NCBI RefSeq assembly: GCF_001613935.1
Contig: NZ_LQCI01000052.1
Span: forward strand, 66,643-130,642
DNA length: 64,000 bases
Source of the DNA: Amycolatopsis regifaucium
GTDB lineage: Bacteria; Actinomycetota; Actinomycetes; Mycobacteriales; Pseudonocardiaceae
Direction of reading: 5' to 3'
The position numbers and the translations under genes are program-made. Below are positions 54,209 through 63,400 of this stretch, piece after piece (the first letter of the stretch is position 1; each line of letters opens with the position of its first letter). The notes under the pieces are model-generated. The model did no database searches and was not told the origin of the DNA. It was given only the letters and a program-made list of their open reading frames with translations.

Positions 54209-54613
54209 TGAGTTACCTCCGGAAGGTGCCTTCGAGTTCCTCGCCGGCGGCCGGGTGGCCGCCGCGGTCCGCCTCGTCTCGCGCTTGGCGAGCGACGCGG
54301 GAGAGCAATCACCTCGCCTGTAGCGCCACCCATCCCGGCTCACGGTCTGGCTCGACGTCGGATATCGACATGCATCTCAGTGTGCTCTCGGATCACCCGC
54401 ACGCAACTCGGCCGCTTTGGACAACGAAACCCAGCACAGCGATCCGCGGAGCCTGACTCGGCCTGGATACAGTTTGCCACCCACCGGAGCTGGAGCTTTC
54501 CGATCCGTGCGGGTAGGCGAACGTCGCGCCGCCTGGCCACTGTGGCCGGTTCCCGACGCCGTCCTCGTCGAGTCCGTGCTGACCGGCCACCCCGCCATCA
54601 AGGTGCCGCGGTG
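54209..54613. other. intergenic region with a repeated 25-base element
   Basis: No supported gene. 54531-54555 matches 48945-48969 at 24 of 25 positions. GTGGCCGGT (54542-54550) can pair with ACCGGCCAC (54582-54590) to make a long-loop hairpin, perhaps a worn terminator of the MpaB-type gene. Confidence 0.4.
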
Positions 54614-55777
54614 CTATGTCCGCGGGTGCGCTACCGGGCAGACGCCGGCGGCAAGCCACTTCTCCCGCAGGTCCGCCGGGATGGTCAACGCGGTCGACTG
54701 ACCGTTGGTCAGCGTCCGGACGCTGCCGCCGAGCAGCAGGCTGCCCGCCTTGTCGAGCACTGCCGTGGCCGTGTGGCTGCGGTCCTCCGAACGCTCCAGC
54801 CATCGCATCATCCGCGCCCCCGCACCGACCGCGCGGCGCCATCCGCGCGAGCTCGGCACTTCGAGCCAGTCGGCGACCTCCTCGGTGACGACCTGGCGGA
54901 CCATCGCCGCGACCACCCCGTCGAATGCCTTGCCTGGCACCATTTCCTCGTACAGGCGCAGGAGGTTGCGGGTCAGCTCGATCCCCTCGGCCGACGGGCC
55001 GTAGGTCGCCTCGACCAGCTCCGCGTTCAGTTCCCGGGCTGCCGTCAGCGTTTCGGGCATGGCCTCGGCCGGGATGCCGAGCATCGCGCCCGTCACCCGC
55101 CAGACGTAGTAATAGTCCTCGGCTTCGCGCTCGGTCACCGAGATCCCGATCCGGCGCATCCCGTCGATGACCTGCACTGAGAAGATCAGCAGCGCGCCGA
55201 GCATGTCCTGCTGGCACAGTGGGACACCGTCAGCCTCGACATCCCATTCACCGGACCGGGTGATGAAATACCGCACCGCGGCATGAATCAGCCGGGTCTT
55301 CTGGATGGTGGGCACGAAGCTGCCGCCCGAGCCGAACGGATCCGGCCCCATCAAGTGCAGCACGAACTGCGACGTCTCCGACAACCGCCGATGCGGCTGG
55401 TTCAGCCGGTGGGTCAGCGACAGGACTCGGGACGGCCGCGGCTGGGCGTAGCAGTTCACCATGGCACCGAAGGACAGTACCGAAGCGACGTGCACACCAT
55501 CGTCCACGAAGAACTCGTACGTACCCGCCACCCGGTCCAGATCCACCCAGCCCGGCGGGACGTCCGTGTCGATCAGATAACGCCGCACCGACTCCGGCAA
55601 ATCCTCAGGAATGGGCTGGTCGTTGTCCCGGAACTGGGCCAGCACCTCGTTCACCACGCCTGTCCGCCCACCGGTCACCAGATCGGCGATGACGGCGTCC
55701 GCCAGCGGGTCACCCTGGTACTTCAGCGTTTCGAGAGCGGACAAACCCGCCCGCCGCCCGATCAAGCTTTCCGACAT
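54614..55777 (-). CDS. MpaB/latex-clearing-protein family oxygenase (DUF2236)
   Basis: 387 residues, all-helical. The conserved core R-L-I-H-A-A-V-R-Y-F-I (~165) and C-Q-Q-D-M-L-G-A-L-L-I-F-S-V (~190) contain the heme-ligand and nearby residues of the rubber oxygenase Lcp / MpaB family. No signal peptide is visible, unlike secreted Lcp, so it may act on an intracellular or membrane isoprenoid. There is no operon partner. Confidence 0.8.
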   Translation of the reverse strand: MSESLIGRRAGLSALETLKYQGDPLADAVIADLVTGGRTGVVNEVLAQFRDNDQPIPEDLPESVRRYLIDTDVPPGWVDLDRVAGTYEFFVDDGVHVASVLSFGAMVNCYAQPRPSRVLSLTHRLNQPHRRLSETSQFVLHLMGPDPFGSGGSFVPTIQKTRLIHAAVRYFITRSGEWDVEADGVPLCQQDMLGALLIFSVQVIDGMRRIGISVTEREAEDYYYVWRVTGAMLGIPAEAMPETLTAARELNAELVEATYGPSAEGIELTRNLLRLYEEMVPGKAFDGVVAAMVRQVVTEEVADWLEVPSSRGWRRAVGAGARMMRWLERSEDRSHTATAVLDKAGSLLLGGSVRTLTNGQSTALTIPADLREKWLAAGVCPVAHPRT

Positions 55778-55879
55778 CGGGTCAGCCTCATCGAAAGTCC
55801 ACTGTGGGCGCTAGCGCCGTTCGGGCACGGCCACGCCTCGATGTGGTGGCACCGTCATCACTGCCCGTGTCCCCACGGC

Positions 55880-56080
55880 AGGCGGCTACTGGATACGTCA
55901 CCGGTCCGGGGGCCCAGAAGCCCGGTGCCCGCCGAGACGGGACCCTCGTCGAAGTAGTAGACGCGAGTGGCCGTCGCGGTCCAGGTGGTGGAACGTCGCC
56001 CGGGCGTCGGCCTCGGGCGAGCCCATCAGCGCACCGGTCCAGCGCACCTCGTCGTCCTCGGTCAACCGGCCGTCGTGGTC
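55880..56080 (-). pseudogene. EF-hand protein remnant
   Basis: The minus strand carries D-H-D-G-R-L-T-E-D-D-E-V-R-W (a near EF-loop), then F-H-H-L-D-R-D-G-H, a second loop. The end F-D-E-G-P-V-S-A-G-T is in a shifted frame. Actinomycete EF-hand proteins have this order and this C-terminus. The N-terminal half is missing. Confidence 0.5.
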
Positions 56081-56113
56081 CCCGCCAGTGCGGGGAGCCG
56101 ATCACCTTGGTGA

Positions 56114-56686
56114 TCACGCCGGGCCGGCGACCGCGGGCACGGACTCCTCCACGGCAGGTCCTTCGGCCTTGCGCTCGCCGCCGAAACGACCACGCAATTC
56201 ATCGACGGCCTCCGCGATCTGCCCGAGTTCGGACAGGACCGCTCGATGCGCCTTTTGGATAGCCGCCGCTTCCTCCCCCGCACGGGAAAGGATGAGTTGG
56301 GCCTCGCGATGCGCGGCGCGTTCCGTTTCCTTGCGGGCCTTCTCTGCCTCGGCGACGGTTTTCTTGGCGGTCGCCAGCAGGTCCTCGCTTTCCTTGCGGG
56401 CCTGTTCCTTGATCTCCCCGGCTTCGGCTTTGGCGACCGCGATAATCTTTTCGATCCGCCTTCCCAACCCACTGGCCTGGTCCGGTTCCGGAGTCCGAGG
56501 CGCCGGAACCTGGGCTTTGGCGAGCCTGCGTTCCGCTGTTCTCCGGGCTTTCTCGTGTCGGTCCACACGCTTCTCCATCGCCCGCACGTATTCGTCGACC
56601 TGTCGGCGGTCGTATCCCCGCAGGACGATCGGGAATTGGACGGCGGACTCCGCTGTGGCCTCGTCTTCGGACACCATACTTTCCAT
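56114..56686 (-). CDS. DivIVA-domain coiled-coil protein
   Basis: About 190 residues from the ATG at 56686 (56677 also possible). It opens with a DivIVA/Wag31 N-terminal motif (F-P-I-V-L-R-G-Y-D-R-R-Q-V-D-E-Y-V) and continues as a long Ala/Glu/Lys coiled coil (~30-170) with heptads such as A-E-A-G-E-I-K-E-Q-A-R-K-E-S-E-D-L. It is shorter than Wag31 and has no second coiled-coil scaffold. It is likely a membrane-curvature or polar-scaffold protein. No neighbouring division genes are present, so it is probably an accessory paralogue. Confidence 0.75.
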   Translation of the reverse strand: MESMVSEDEATAESAVQFPIVLRGYDRRQVDEYVRAMEKRVDRHEKARRTAERRLAKAQVPAPRTPEPDQASGLGRRIEKIIAVAKAEAGEIKEQARKESEDLLATAKKTVAEAEKARKETERAAHREAQLILSRAGEEAAAIQKAHRAVLSELGQIAEAVDELRGRFGGERKAEGPAVEESVPAVAGPA

Positions 56687-57379
56687 ACGCCAAGTGTCGG
56701 ATACGGCAAGAAGACCGGCAAACCGAAACCTGATGTCGGCGCACCGGGAGCCCTTTCGGGCAACCATCCGAGATGAGCGCCCACCAGGCACATCACCGAT
56801 CGGCATCCTCCTCATTGTGGAATAGTGCCCGTCGTAGGGCTAACCCTATCGCGGAGCGTGCTCACCCATTGGTGCCCCGGCTTACCCGGCCGGAACGCGC
56901 GCGCGATCACGCTAAGTTGACGTTATTTCCCGCATCACCCGTAGCTGCGCCGCCCTTGATCACTCCAAAGCGAAGATCGAGGTGGTGGCCGGCGCCGATT
57001 GTCCCGTGAACCGAGCTGGATCGAGCGTTTCCGCAGGTCAGCCCAACGGCGAAGCCTGCGACGCTGCCTCTGCCTGGAGCGGTCCCGCCGGCTTGCGAGG
57101 TTCGCGACCACGGCGCCGGCCCAGCACGGTGTTCACCGTCGCACTCGACGAAGTCCGCGCCGTCGAGTCCACCGGCTCTCCGATTTGCGAGCAAGGGAAG
57201 CATCGATTACCGCTTCTCGAGCGCGGCGTGCGGGTTGTGCTAGCGGGTCGTGACATCCGGCAACCCACTCCAGCTTCCCGCGATCGTCACGATCGTCGAG
57301 ATCGAACCTGATCGGGGCGGTCAACGTGACCCGCCTCAGCCGTACGACGGCGAGAAGACCGGACGAGTTCCGGGAAGCT
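56687..57379. other. region without a supported gene
   Basis: Overlapping short frames on both strands, none with a ribosome site or known motif. The area just downstream of the lipoprotein stop (57320-57379) has no strong hairpin. Confidence 0.4.
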
Positions 57380-57772
57380 TCATCTTGTACTTCGGCTGAG
57401 GCGCAACGTGAGGAAGTCCGAGCTGGGCGAGAGATCCGCGTAGTCGACCCGGTAGCCGCCGAAGGTGGCCCACTCGGCCTTGACCACGTCCATCGTGAAC
57501 GACACCGCCGGGCCCGCCGATGGCAGGGCATAGGACATCGTCACGATCGCGCGCCCCGCCGAAGCGCAGCTCCCCCCTTTCGGGCACCGCTCGTCCAGCA
57601 CCGCCAGATACTCGAGGCGCAGGTCTTCGTCCGGGAGCATCGCCCAGGTGCCGAGGCGGACCGTGAACGCGTCGTCCAACGCCGGCGGGCCGCACGAAGC
57701 GTTCATGAACACGAGCACCAGACCGAACAGCACCAGTCTCACCGGAATCCCCCAGAGCCACCGTCTTCTCAT
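57380..57772 (-). CDS. small exported protein, possible lipoprotein
   Basis: 130 residues. A signal segment (R-R-R-W-L-W, hydrophobic V-R-L-V-L-F-G-L-V-L-V-F, ending N-A-S-C) could be a non-canonical lipobox. The mature part has two more Cys (C-P-K-G-G-S-C) that could form a disulfide. No family is recognised. It stands alone in its transcript. Confidence 0.6.
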   Translation of the reverse strand: MRRRWLWGIPVRLVLFGLVLVFMNASCGPPALDDAFTVRLGTWAMLPDEDLRLEYLAVLDERCPKGGSCASAGRAIVTMSYALPSAGPAVSFTMDVVKAEWATFGGYRVDYADLSPSSDFLTLRLSRSTR

Positions 57773-57911
57773 ACGAGAAGGGACGAGGGGACCGGCCGTT
57801 CCGGTTGCGTCGGTCCGCTCGTCATCGGCGTGGGCATGGAACGCCGCAAAGCACTCGGGCTTTGATCGCCGAGTGGGTCGGTCTTGCGAAGGGGAACTCG
57901 GGCCCTCACTC

Positions 57912-58070
57912 CGGCGGGCGGTCGTCCCGGCTCACCTGATGGGCCGGGTCGCCGCCACCTCCCGCATGCCGGCCATGTGCGCCGCCCCCTTCGGGGCCTT
58001 CCTCGTTGGCTGGCTGGCCACCACCTGCCAGCAACCGAACGGTCCAGGACAAACGCGCCAAGTAGCCTGA
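57912..58070 (+). pseudogene. MFS transporter C-terminal remnant
   Basis: The plus strand reads R-R-A-V-V-P-A-H-L-M-G-R-V-A-A-T-S-R and then A-P-F-G-A-F-L-V-G-W-L-A. This is the TM9-TM10 junction of MFS permeases (V-P-x-x-L-x-G-R-V). It stops at 58070 without the final helices and has no start. Confidence 0.55.
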
Positions 58071-58078
58071 CCGACGAA

Positions 58079-58116
58079 GGCCGCCCCGAGAAGTGCAGAG
58101 ACTTCTCGAGGCGGCC
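58079..58116. terminator. hairpin downstream of the catalase gene
   Basis: 58079-58094 pairs with 58101-58116 at 15 of 16 positions around a 6-base loop. It lies about 90 bases after the catalase stop, beyond the alcohol dehydrogenase fragment. Confidence 0.6.
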
Positions 58117-58117
58117 G

Positions 58118-58216
58118 TTATCGAGCAGGAGTCAAGACCGCGCGGACGCACTCGCCTTTCTCGCTCTTGAACAAGTCGTAGGCGTGGGGCGCCGTCCAGC
58201 CGGGATTCAGCGTGAA
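58118..58216 (-). pseudogene. C-terminus of a zinc-type alcohol dehydrogenase
   Basis: The last 32 codons of a minus-strand frame read A-P-H-A-Y-D-L-F-K-S-E-K-G-E-C-V-R-A-V-L-T-P. This matches the conserved end of glutathione-independent formaldehyde/alcohol dehydrogenases. The rest of the gene is gone; the catalase gene runs up to it and overlaps by 10 bases. It suggests a deletion that fused the catalase 3' end to an older gene end. Confidence 0.6.
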
Positions 58217-59259
58217 TCGCGGTGATAGTCCCGGCGCTGCCCGATCTGGCCGTCCCGGTTCCGGATGACGTGCTCCACCTTGCGCTTCTGCGCCATTTCC
58301 CGCCCTTGTGCGACGGCGTCGGTCTTGACATCGTGGGCGTTCGCGGCACGGGAACTGCCCACGAGCCGGTTCTTCCACCGCCCGTTTTCGAACAAGGTCT
58401 CGACGGCACCTTCACCGACAAGCTCATCGCGGTGGGCGTCATCACCCGGGCCGGTGGGCGCCGAAGTGCCATATAGGGCAGGATCCGGTGGCGGGGCGAC
58501 GCCCGGACCGCCGAGCGCCTCAGGATCCATCAGGTACTCGAGACCTTCAGAGCCGCTGCTCCAGCCGCCTTTCGCGCCATCCGGCCCGTCGGAAAGATGC
58601 CAGATGGTGTTGTTGTGGTCCTGGTTCTCTTCGTCGAACAACGCCGACGGCGCGACGTCGCTTTCGAGCCCGTCGGCCTTCAATTCCTCGATCGCGGCCA
58701 GCCACTGCTTCTGATGTACCGTGTCGCGGGCGAGGTTGAACTGCAGCATCGCCTTCACGCCGGGATCGTCGGTCATGTTGTACAACCGCGCCGTCTGCAA
58801 GCGGCCCTGCGCCTCAGCGGCGACGTTGGCCCGGAAATCCGCCAGCAGGTTCCCGGACGCCACGACATAACGGCCGTTCCACGGCACGCCGTTGGAGTCC
58901 GCGGGCAGTGCCCCGCCACCGCCGACGATCGCCTGCTGCACATCCATCCCACCGATCGTCGCGGCCATCACCGGGTCCTTCACCGCCTCCGCGGTGACCG
59001 TGGCGGGAGCGCCTTCCAACAGCCGGGCGACCATGGTGGCGAGCATCTCCACATGCCCGATCTCCTCGGTCGCCGTGTCCATGATCAGATCCTTGTACTT
59101 GCCCTCCATCCGGCAGTTCCAGCCCTGGAACAAGTACTGCATCGTCACCGACATCTCACCGAATGCGCCACCGATCAGCTCCTGCAATTTCCGCGCGTAG
59201 ACAGGATCCGGCTTTTCAGGTTTCGCTTCGAACTGCAGGAGCTTAGTGTGACGGAACAT
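58207..59259 (-). CDS. manganese-containing catalase (ferritin-like)
   Basis: About 350 residues from the ATG at 59259, with GAAAGG upstream. Two ferritin-like helix pairs carry the di-Mn ligands: E-M-S-V-T-M-Q-Y near 35, E-E-I-G-H-V-E near 70, A-E-A-Q-G-R near 150 and R-D-T-V-H-Q near 180. The C-terminal third is Gly/Pro-rich and may be extended relative to Lactobacillus Mn catalase. It decomposes hydrogen peroxide and resembles spore-coat type catalases. It is not in an operon. Confidence 0.85.
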   Translation of the reverse strand: MFRHTKLLQFEAKPEKPDPVYARKLQELIGGAFGEMSVTMQYLFQGWNCRMEGKYKDLIMDTATEEIGHVEMLATMVARLLEGAPATVTAEAVKDPVMAATIGGMDVQQAIVGGGGALPADSNGVPWNGRYVVASGNLLADFRANVAAEAQGRLQTARLYNMTDDPGVKAMLQFNLARDTVHQKQWLAAIEELKADGLESDVAPSALFDEENQDHNNTIWHLSDGPDGAKGGWSSGSEGLEYLMDPEALGGPGVAPPPDPALYGTSAPTGPGDDAHRDELVGEGAVETLFENGRWKNRLVGSSRAANAHDVKTDAVAQGREMAQKRKVEHVIRNRDGQIGQRRDYHRDSR

Positions 59260-59752
59260 CGGCCCGGACCTTTCTTCGGCGCGCACCTGGCTTCTCGCCG
59301 GTGCTCTGCCCGCCGGATGCCCTCTGGCGCCGAAAATAATCATGTTCACGCTCGCAGGTGAAGGCACGGACGGCGCCGGTGCTTCTCTTCGACCTCGACG
59401 TGCAAGATCACCGGGCCGGCCTGTCGACGTCGACCACCCCTGGGGTTTCGGCAACTCACGTGAATGGGCCACCCCTTGCCCGGCGACCAGGGCCCCTGCC
59501 GAGCCGCTCTCGCCGTGCTCCGCGTCATCTCCACCCTTACCCCCTCACACGGCGGGCAAACGGGCGACATCACGACAGACCACGCCGACGCGCGAGTTCG
59601 GCCACCTTCCCGCACCCTCGGTCCAGGCCGGGCCATGACCGACGAGGACGGTGCCCGCGCCGGTCCTCGCGATCGATGTGTTCTCCCACCGTGACTTTGT
59701 CAGCAGGACGTCGCGACCGGGCGACCCGACGATCTCCAGCGCGCCTCAGGGT
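59260..59752. other. region without a supported gene
   Basis: Promoter region of the catalase gene plus sequence with no recognisable coding signal. Confidence 0.4.
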
Positions 59753-60188
59753 TCATCGCCCGAGACACGCGGCGGCGAGCCGGGTCAGCGTGCGGTGGCA
59801 GATTTCGCCGGTGCGCCCGAGCGGAAGTTCGGCGAGGACAAGCAGGAACTCCGGCAGTTTGGGAGTCGCGACGCCGTTGCCGGTAAGGAAGGCCGTGAGC
59901 TCCGCCAGCGCCGGTGAGCGTCCATTCCGGACAGTCACGCAGGCGGTCCGATCCCGGAGGCACGGGCAGGACCACGGCACCGACCGCGGGCACGGCCAGT
60001 TCCGCGATCACCGCGGCACGTCCGGTGGGCTCCCGTACCCCGACGATGTCCGTGGAGCCGCAGCCGGCGGCCTCCAGCCGCCCGGCCAGTTCCCGCGCCG
60101 CGGTGTCCAGTGCCGGGTAGGTCAGCGATCCCTCGTCGTCGATGACCGCTGTGCGCAGCGGATGCTCGCGCACCCGGTCACGGAACAA
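59753..60188 (-). pseudogene. acyl-CoA synthetase with an internal deletion
   Basis: The first ~90 codons (R-T-A-V-I-D-D-E-G-S-L-T-Y, then A-V-P-A-V-G-A-V-V-L-P-V) are the N-terminus of an AMP-binding enzyme. At about 59914 the frame changes and the C-terminal domain end appears: L-A-E-L-T-A-F-L-x6-A-T-P-K-L-P-E-F and G-R-T-G-E-I. The whole catalytic middle (~300 codons) is missing. It follows a decayed CoA-transferase on the same strand, so the two were probably one operon. Confidence 0.65.
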
Positions 60189-61094
60189 CGAGTACAGATC
60201 CCTGTCCGGACAGTGTCCATTCGGACCCGCTCACGGCGCAGCTCGACCGGCACGAGGTCGGGCAGGACCACTCCGGTGGCGGAAACCCAGGTCATACGGT
60301 GAACTCCCACGGCGAGCGCGGCGAGGTCTTCGCAGACCGGCACGGTCAACGGCCGGTCACATCGCCGCCCGGCACCCGCGTTGAGCCGGGAGGCCGCGGA
60401 CAGGAGCGACGAGTCGGCCCGCGTGGCGGCGCGCGCCAGTGCCGTCATGATCCCGTGTGCGGACACGATCCCGCCGAACACGTCGACGATCGTCATCAAC
60501 GACGGCGATACGCCCGCGTAGGCCTGTACGACGTAGTCCGTGCCCACCGGTGGTTTCGGTCCGAACTCGGTGCCCCAGCCCGACGCGGACACGTACACGA
60601 TCCCGGGCCGGACGCGCGCCAGATCGTTCGGGCACAACGACCATTGTCCCGCCTTTGCCGGCGCCCAGTTGTGCAGGAACACGTCGGCCCCGGCGGCGAG
60701 TTCGAGAAGTTGCCGCCTGCCGCCTGGCGTGGTCAGGTCGGCTTCGACGACTTCCTTGCCCTCGTTGAGCGCGCGAAACCTGGCCGAAGTGTCCCCGGCG
60801 ATCGGCGGTACCCACCGCAGCGGGTCGCCGCCCGGCGGCTCGATCCGCAGCACCGTCGCGCCGAGAAGCCGTAACAGATGCCCCGCCATGGGCCCTGCAC
60901 CCGGCGGCACGATTCGAGGACCGCCAAGCCCGACAGCGGCAGCAGCTCCGCAGGTGCCCGCGCTCGTTCCCGCTCACGACGAAGGCGGGCATCGGGTGGA
61001 GCGCCCGGTCCGAGACCCGCATCAGGGTCATGCCCGCGCTGTCGGCTGCCCGTTCTATCGCGGCGATCGGGAGCGCGGCGAGCAGCCCCGGCAA
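60189..61094 (-). pseudogene. CaiB/BaiF-type CoA-transferase, frameshifted and truncated
   Basis: Pieces in three frames join into one family III CoA-transferase. A-L-H-P-M-P-A-F-V-V-S-G sits near 60980, S-G-L-A-V-L-E-S-C near 60915, then G-P-M-A-G-H-L-L-R-L-L-G-A-T-V-L-R-I-E-P-P-G-G-D-P and V-D-V-F-G-G-I-V-S-A-H-G in the longest frame (60122-60910). After about 60390 the C-terminal domain is shortened. At least two indels near 60890-60960 break it. Confidence 0.6.
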
Positions 61095-61265
61095 CCGCGG
61101 CGGCAGCGGACAGGTCGCGGTCGCGAACCTGTGCGCGAACGCCGGCGGCCGTCGTCTCGATTCACTGTGGCAGCGCTTCCGCGGCGGACCTGCTGTGCTC
61201 GGGGCAGGCCGCGGTCCGGTGCGGTGAACAATCGTGACGGTCAGTGACCTTGGCAGAATAAGCCG

Positions 61266-61955
61266 GTGACCGACACCGCCGCCTCCGACAGAGATGCTCC
61301 GCAGTCAGCGCTGAACCGGATCATCGCCGGGCACCCCCACGCCATCGGCGGTTTCCGGTTCTACTTCGCCGACCAATCCTGGGAGTGGTCCGACGATCTC
61401 GCCCGCCTGCACGGCTACGAACCAGGCACCATCCAGCCCACCACCGAACTGCTCCTGTCACACAAACACCCCGAAGACCGCGACACCGTCGCCGAAACAC
61501 TCGCCGCGGCCGTCCACGACGGCACCGCCTTCTGCAGCCGCCACCGCATCATCGACACGGCCGGCGTCGAACACCACGTCCTCGTCGTCGGCGACCGGCT
61601 CCACGACGACACCGGCACCACCATCGGCACCACCGGCTACTACATCGACCTCAATCTCACCGACGACGACCACCGCCGGCAAATCCTCGACGAAACACTC
61701 CCCGACCTCCTCAACGCCCGCGCCGCCATCGAACAAGCCAAAGGCGCACTCATGCTCGTCTACGGCATCAACGCCGAACAAGCCTTCCGCATCCTGCAAT
61801 GGCGATCCCAGGAGACCAACACCAAACTCCGGACCCTCGCCGAAAAACTCACCACCGCCCTCCCCGCCCTCGGCGGCAGCCCCACCCAACAACGCACCCG
61901 CTTCGACCACACCCTCCTCACCATCCACGACCACCCCGACCAGCCGGACACCTAG
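61266..61955 (+). CDS. PAS-ANTAR RNA-binding antiterminator regulator
   Basis: 229 residues from the GTG at 61266. A PAS_3-type domain (~25-135: W-E-W-S-D-D-L-A-R-L-H-G-Y-E-P-G, H-P-E-D-R) is followed by an ANTAR domain (~150-205: A-I-E-Q-A-K-G-A-L-M-L-V-Y-G-I, A-F-R-I-L-Q-W-R-S-Q). ANTAR binds paired RNA hexaloop hairpins to prevent termination; PAS supplies the signal. No ribosome site is obvious, so the message may be leaderless. It precedes the STAS / MEDS-HATPase pair. Confidence 0.88.
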   Translation: MTDTAASDRDAPQSALNRIIAGHPHAIGGFRFYFADQSWEWSDDLARLHGYEPGTIQPTTELLLSHKHPEDRDTVAETLAAAVHDGTAFCSRHRIIDTAGVEHHVLVVGDRLHDDTGTTIGTTGYYIDLNLTDDDHRRQILDETLPDLLNARAAIEQAKGALMLVYGINAEQAFRILQWRSQETNTKLRTLAEKLTTALPALGGSPTQQRTRFDHTLLTIHDHPDQPDT

Positions 61956-62056
61956 CGCGTCCACGGCCCCGGTCCGGATGCGCGAGGGCTCCGCGACAGG
62001 CGCCTAGTAAGCTCCATTGGACGGTAAGGGCCGAGTTCGCGCCGGGAGGCAACGAC

Positions 62057-62422
62057 GTGGAATACGCTGCCAGCGCCGGCGGCCAGGGCCATGGTCAGCC
62101 GGTCGAGGCTGAGTTGCGGATCCTCGACCTGCCCACCTCGAGCGGGATAATGGTGCTCGGGACGATCGACCCGGCGACCCGCGCATCATGGGAGACGAGC
62201 TTGAACCTGCTGGTCAACAATGGCGGTGGGACAGTGGATCTGTCCCGCCTGTCGTTCACCGACGTCCGCGGGATGAGTGCCCTCATCGACGCGGCCCGCC
62301 GCGTCCAGCCACCGCGGTCGCTGACGATCCGGCATCCGCCGGGCACCGTACGTAAGGTCCTGCGCCTCTTCTGGCCGGAAGAGGCAGCTCAGCTCATCAC
62401 CGACGACGGACGGCCGACATGA
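62057..62422 (+). CDS. STAS-domain anti-anti-sigma-like protein
   Basis: 121 residues from the GTG at 62057, with GGGAGG 7 bases upstream. The fold shows I-M-V-L-G-T-I-D near 30, then V-D-L-S-R-L-S-F-T-D-V-R-G-M-S-A-L near 60-76, where a conserved Ser would be phosphorylated in SpoIIAA; here D-V-R-G-M-S places a Ser two residues late. It overlaps the MEDS-HATPase gene (ATGA), implying a working pair in partner-switching. Confidence 0.82.
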   Translation: MEYAASAGGQGHGQPVEAELRILDLPTSSGIMVLGTIDPATRASWETSLNLLVNNGGGTVDLSRLSFTDVRGMSALIDAARRVQPPRSLTIRHPPGTVRKVLRLFWPEEAAQLITDDGRPT

Positions 62423-63360
62423 CTCCAGCTGTCACGACCGCGGACCCGTTCGTTCACCCCGCTCTGTTCTACGCAGGTCCGGATGACTACCTGGCGGGCA
62501 CCGTCCCCTTCATCCGCCAAGGCCTGCTGGCAGGCGAACCGGTCGCGGTGTCGGTTCCCGGCCCCAACCTCGAACTGCTGCGCACCGCGCTGGGCCAGGA
62601 CGCCGAGCAGGTCCGGCTGCTCGACATGACCGAAGAAGGCCGCAACCCCGGCCGGATCATCCCCGGCGTCCTTCGTGCCTTCGCCGACGCCCACCCCGAT
62701 CAGCGGGTCCGCATCATCGGCGAGCCGATCTGGGCAGGGCGTTCGGAACTGGAGTACCCGGCCTGCGCCCAGCACGAGGCATTGATCAACCTCGCGTTCA
62801 CCGGCCGCGACGTCACCATTCTCTGTCCGTACGACACCACCCGGCTCGACGCGCACGTCCTGGCCGACGCCGAAGCCACCCACCCCCTGCTGGTCGACAC
62901 CGACGGCGAACGTCCCAGCGCCGGCTACGACCCCCAACGCATCATCGGCGGCTACAACACCCCCCTCCCCGAACCGGCCACCTCCATCACCATCGACACC
63001 GTCACCCGCGACTCGGCCTCCCTGGCCCATGCCCGCGGCGTGATCCGCGAACAAGCGGATCGGGCCGGACTCTCCCCGGACCGCAAGGAAGACGTCGAAC
63101 TCGTGGTCGCCGAACTGCTCGGCAACAGCATCGACCACGGCGGCGGGCAGGGACGGCTCCGGCTGTGGACCGAGCCGGGCTACCTGGTCTGCGAAGTCCG
63201 CGACACTGGCCACCTCACCGACCCGCTGGCCGGGCGGCGCCCCGTCCCCGCCGGGGAACTACGCGGCCGCGGTCTGCTGCTGGTCAACCAGCTGTCCGAC
63301 CTCGTCCGCGTCCACACCGGCCCGCATGGCACCACCATCCGGGTCTGCTTCACCACGTAG
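62419..63360 (+). CDS. MEDS-HATPase anti-sigma/sensor kinase-like protein
   Basis: 313 residues. The N-terminal MEDS domain (~10-180: H-P-A-L-F-Y-A-G-P-D-D-Y-L, G-E-P-V-A-V-S-V-P) resembles DcmR-type sensors. The C-terminal HATPase_c_2 domain (~190-313) has the N-box E-L-L-G-N-S-I-D-H-G and G-box R-G-R-G-L-L-L-V. No His-phosphorylation helix is present, as in RsbW-type kinases. It likely phosphorylates or sequesters the STAS partner or a sigma factor encoded elsewhere. Confidence 0.88.
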   Translation: MTPAVTTADPFVHPALFYAGPDDYLAGTVPFIRQGLLAGEPVAVSVPGPNLELLRTALGQDAEQVRLLDMTEEGRNPGRIIPGVLRAFADAHPDQRVRIIGEPIWAGRSELEYPACAQHEALINLAFTGRDVTILCPYDTTRLDAHVLADAEATHPLLVDTDGERPSAGYDPQRIIGGYNTPLPEPATSITIDTVTRDSASLAHARGVIREQADRAGLSPDRKEDVELVVAELLGNSIDHGGGQGRLRLWTEPGYLVCEVRDTGHLTDPLAGRRPVPAGELRGRGLLLVNQLSDLVRVHTGPHGTTIRVCFTT

Positions 63361-63400
63361 CCCCCGCACGGAGTTACCGCATGCGCGAGCCGGCAGCGCG

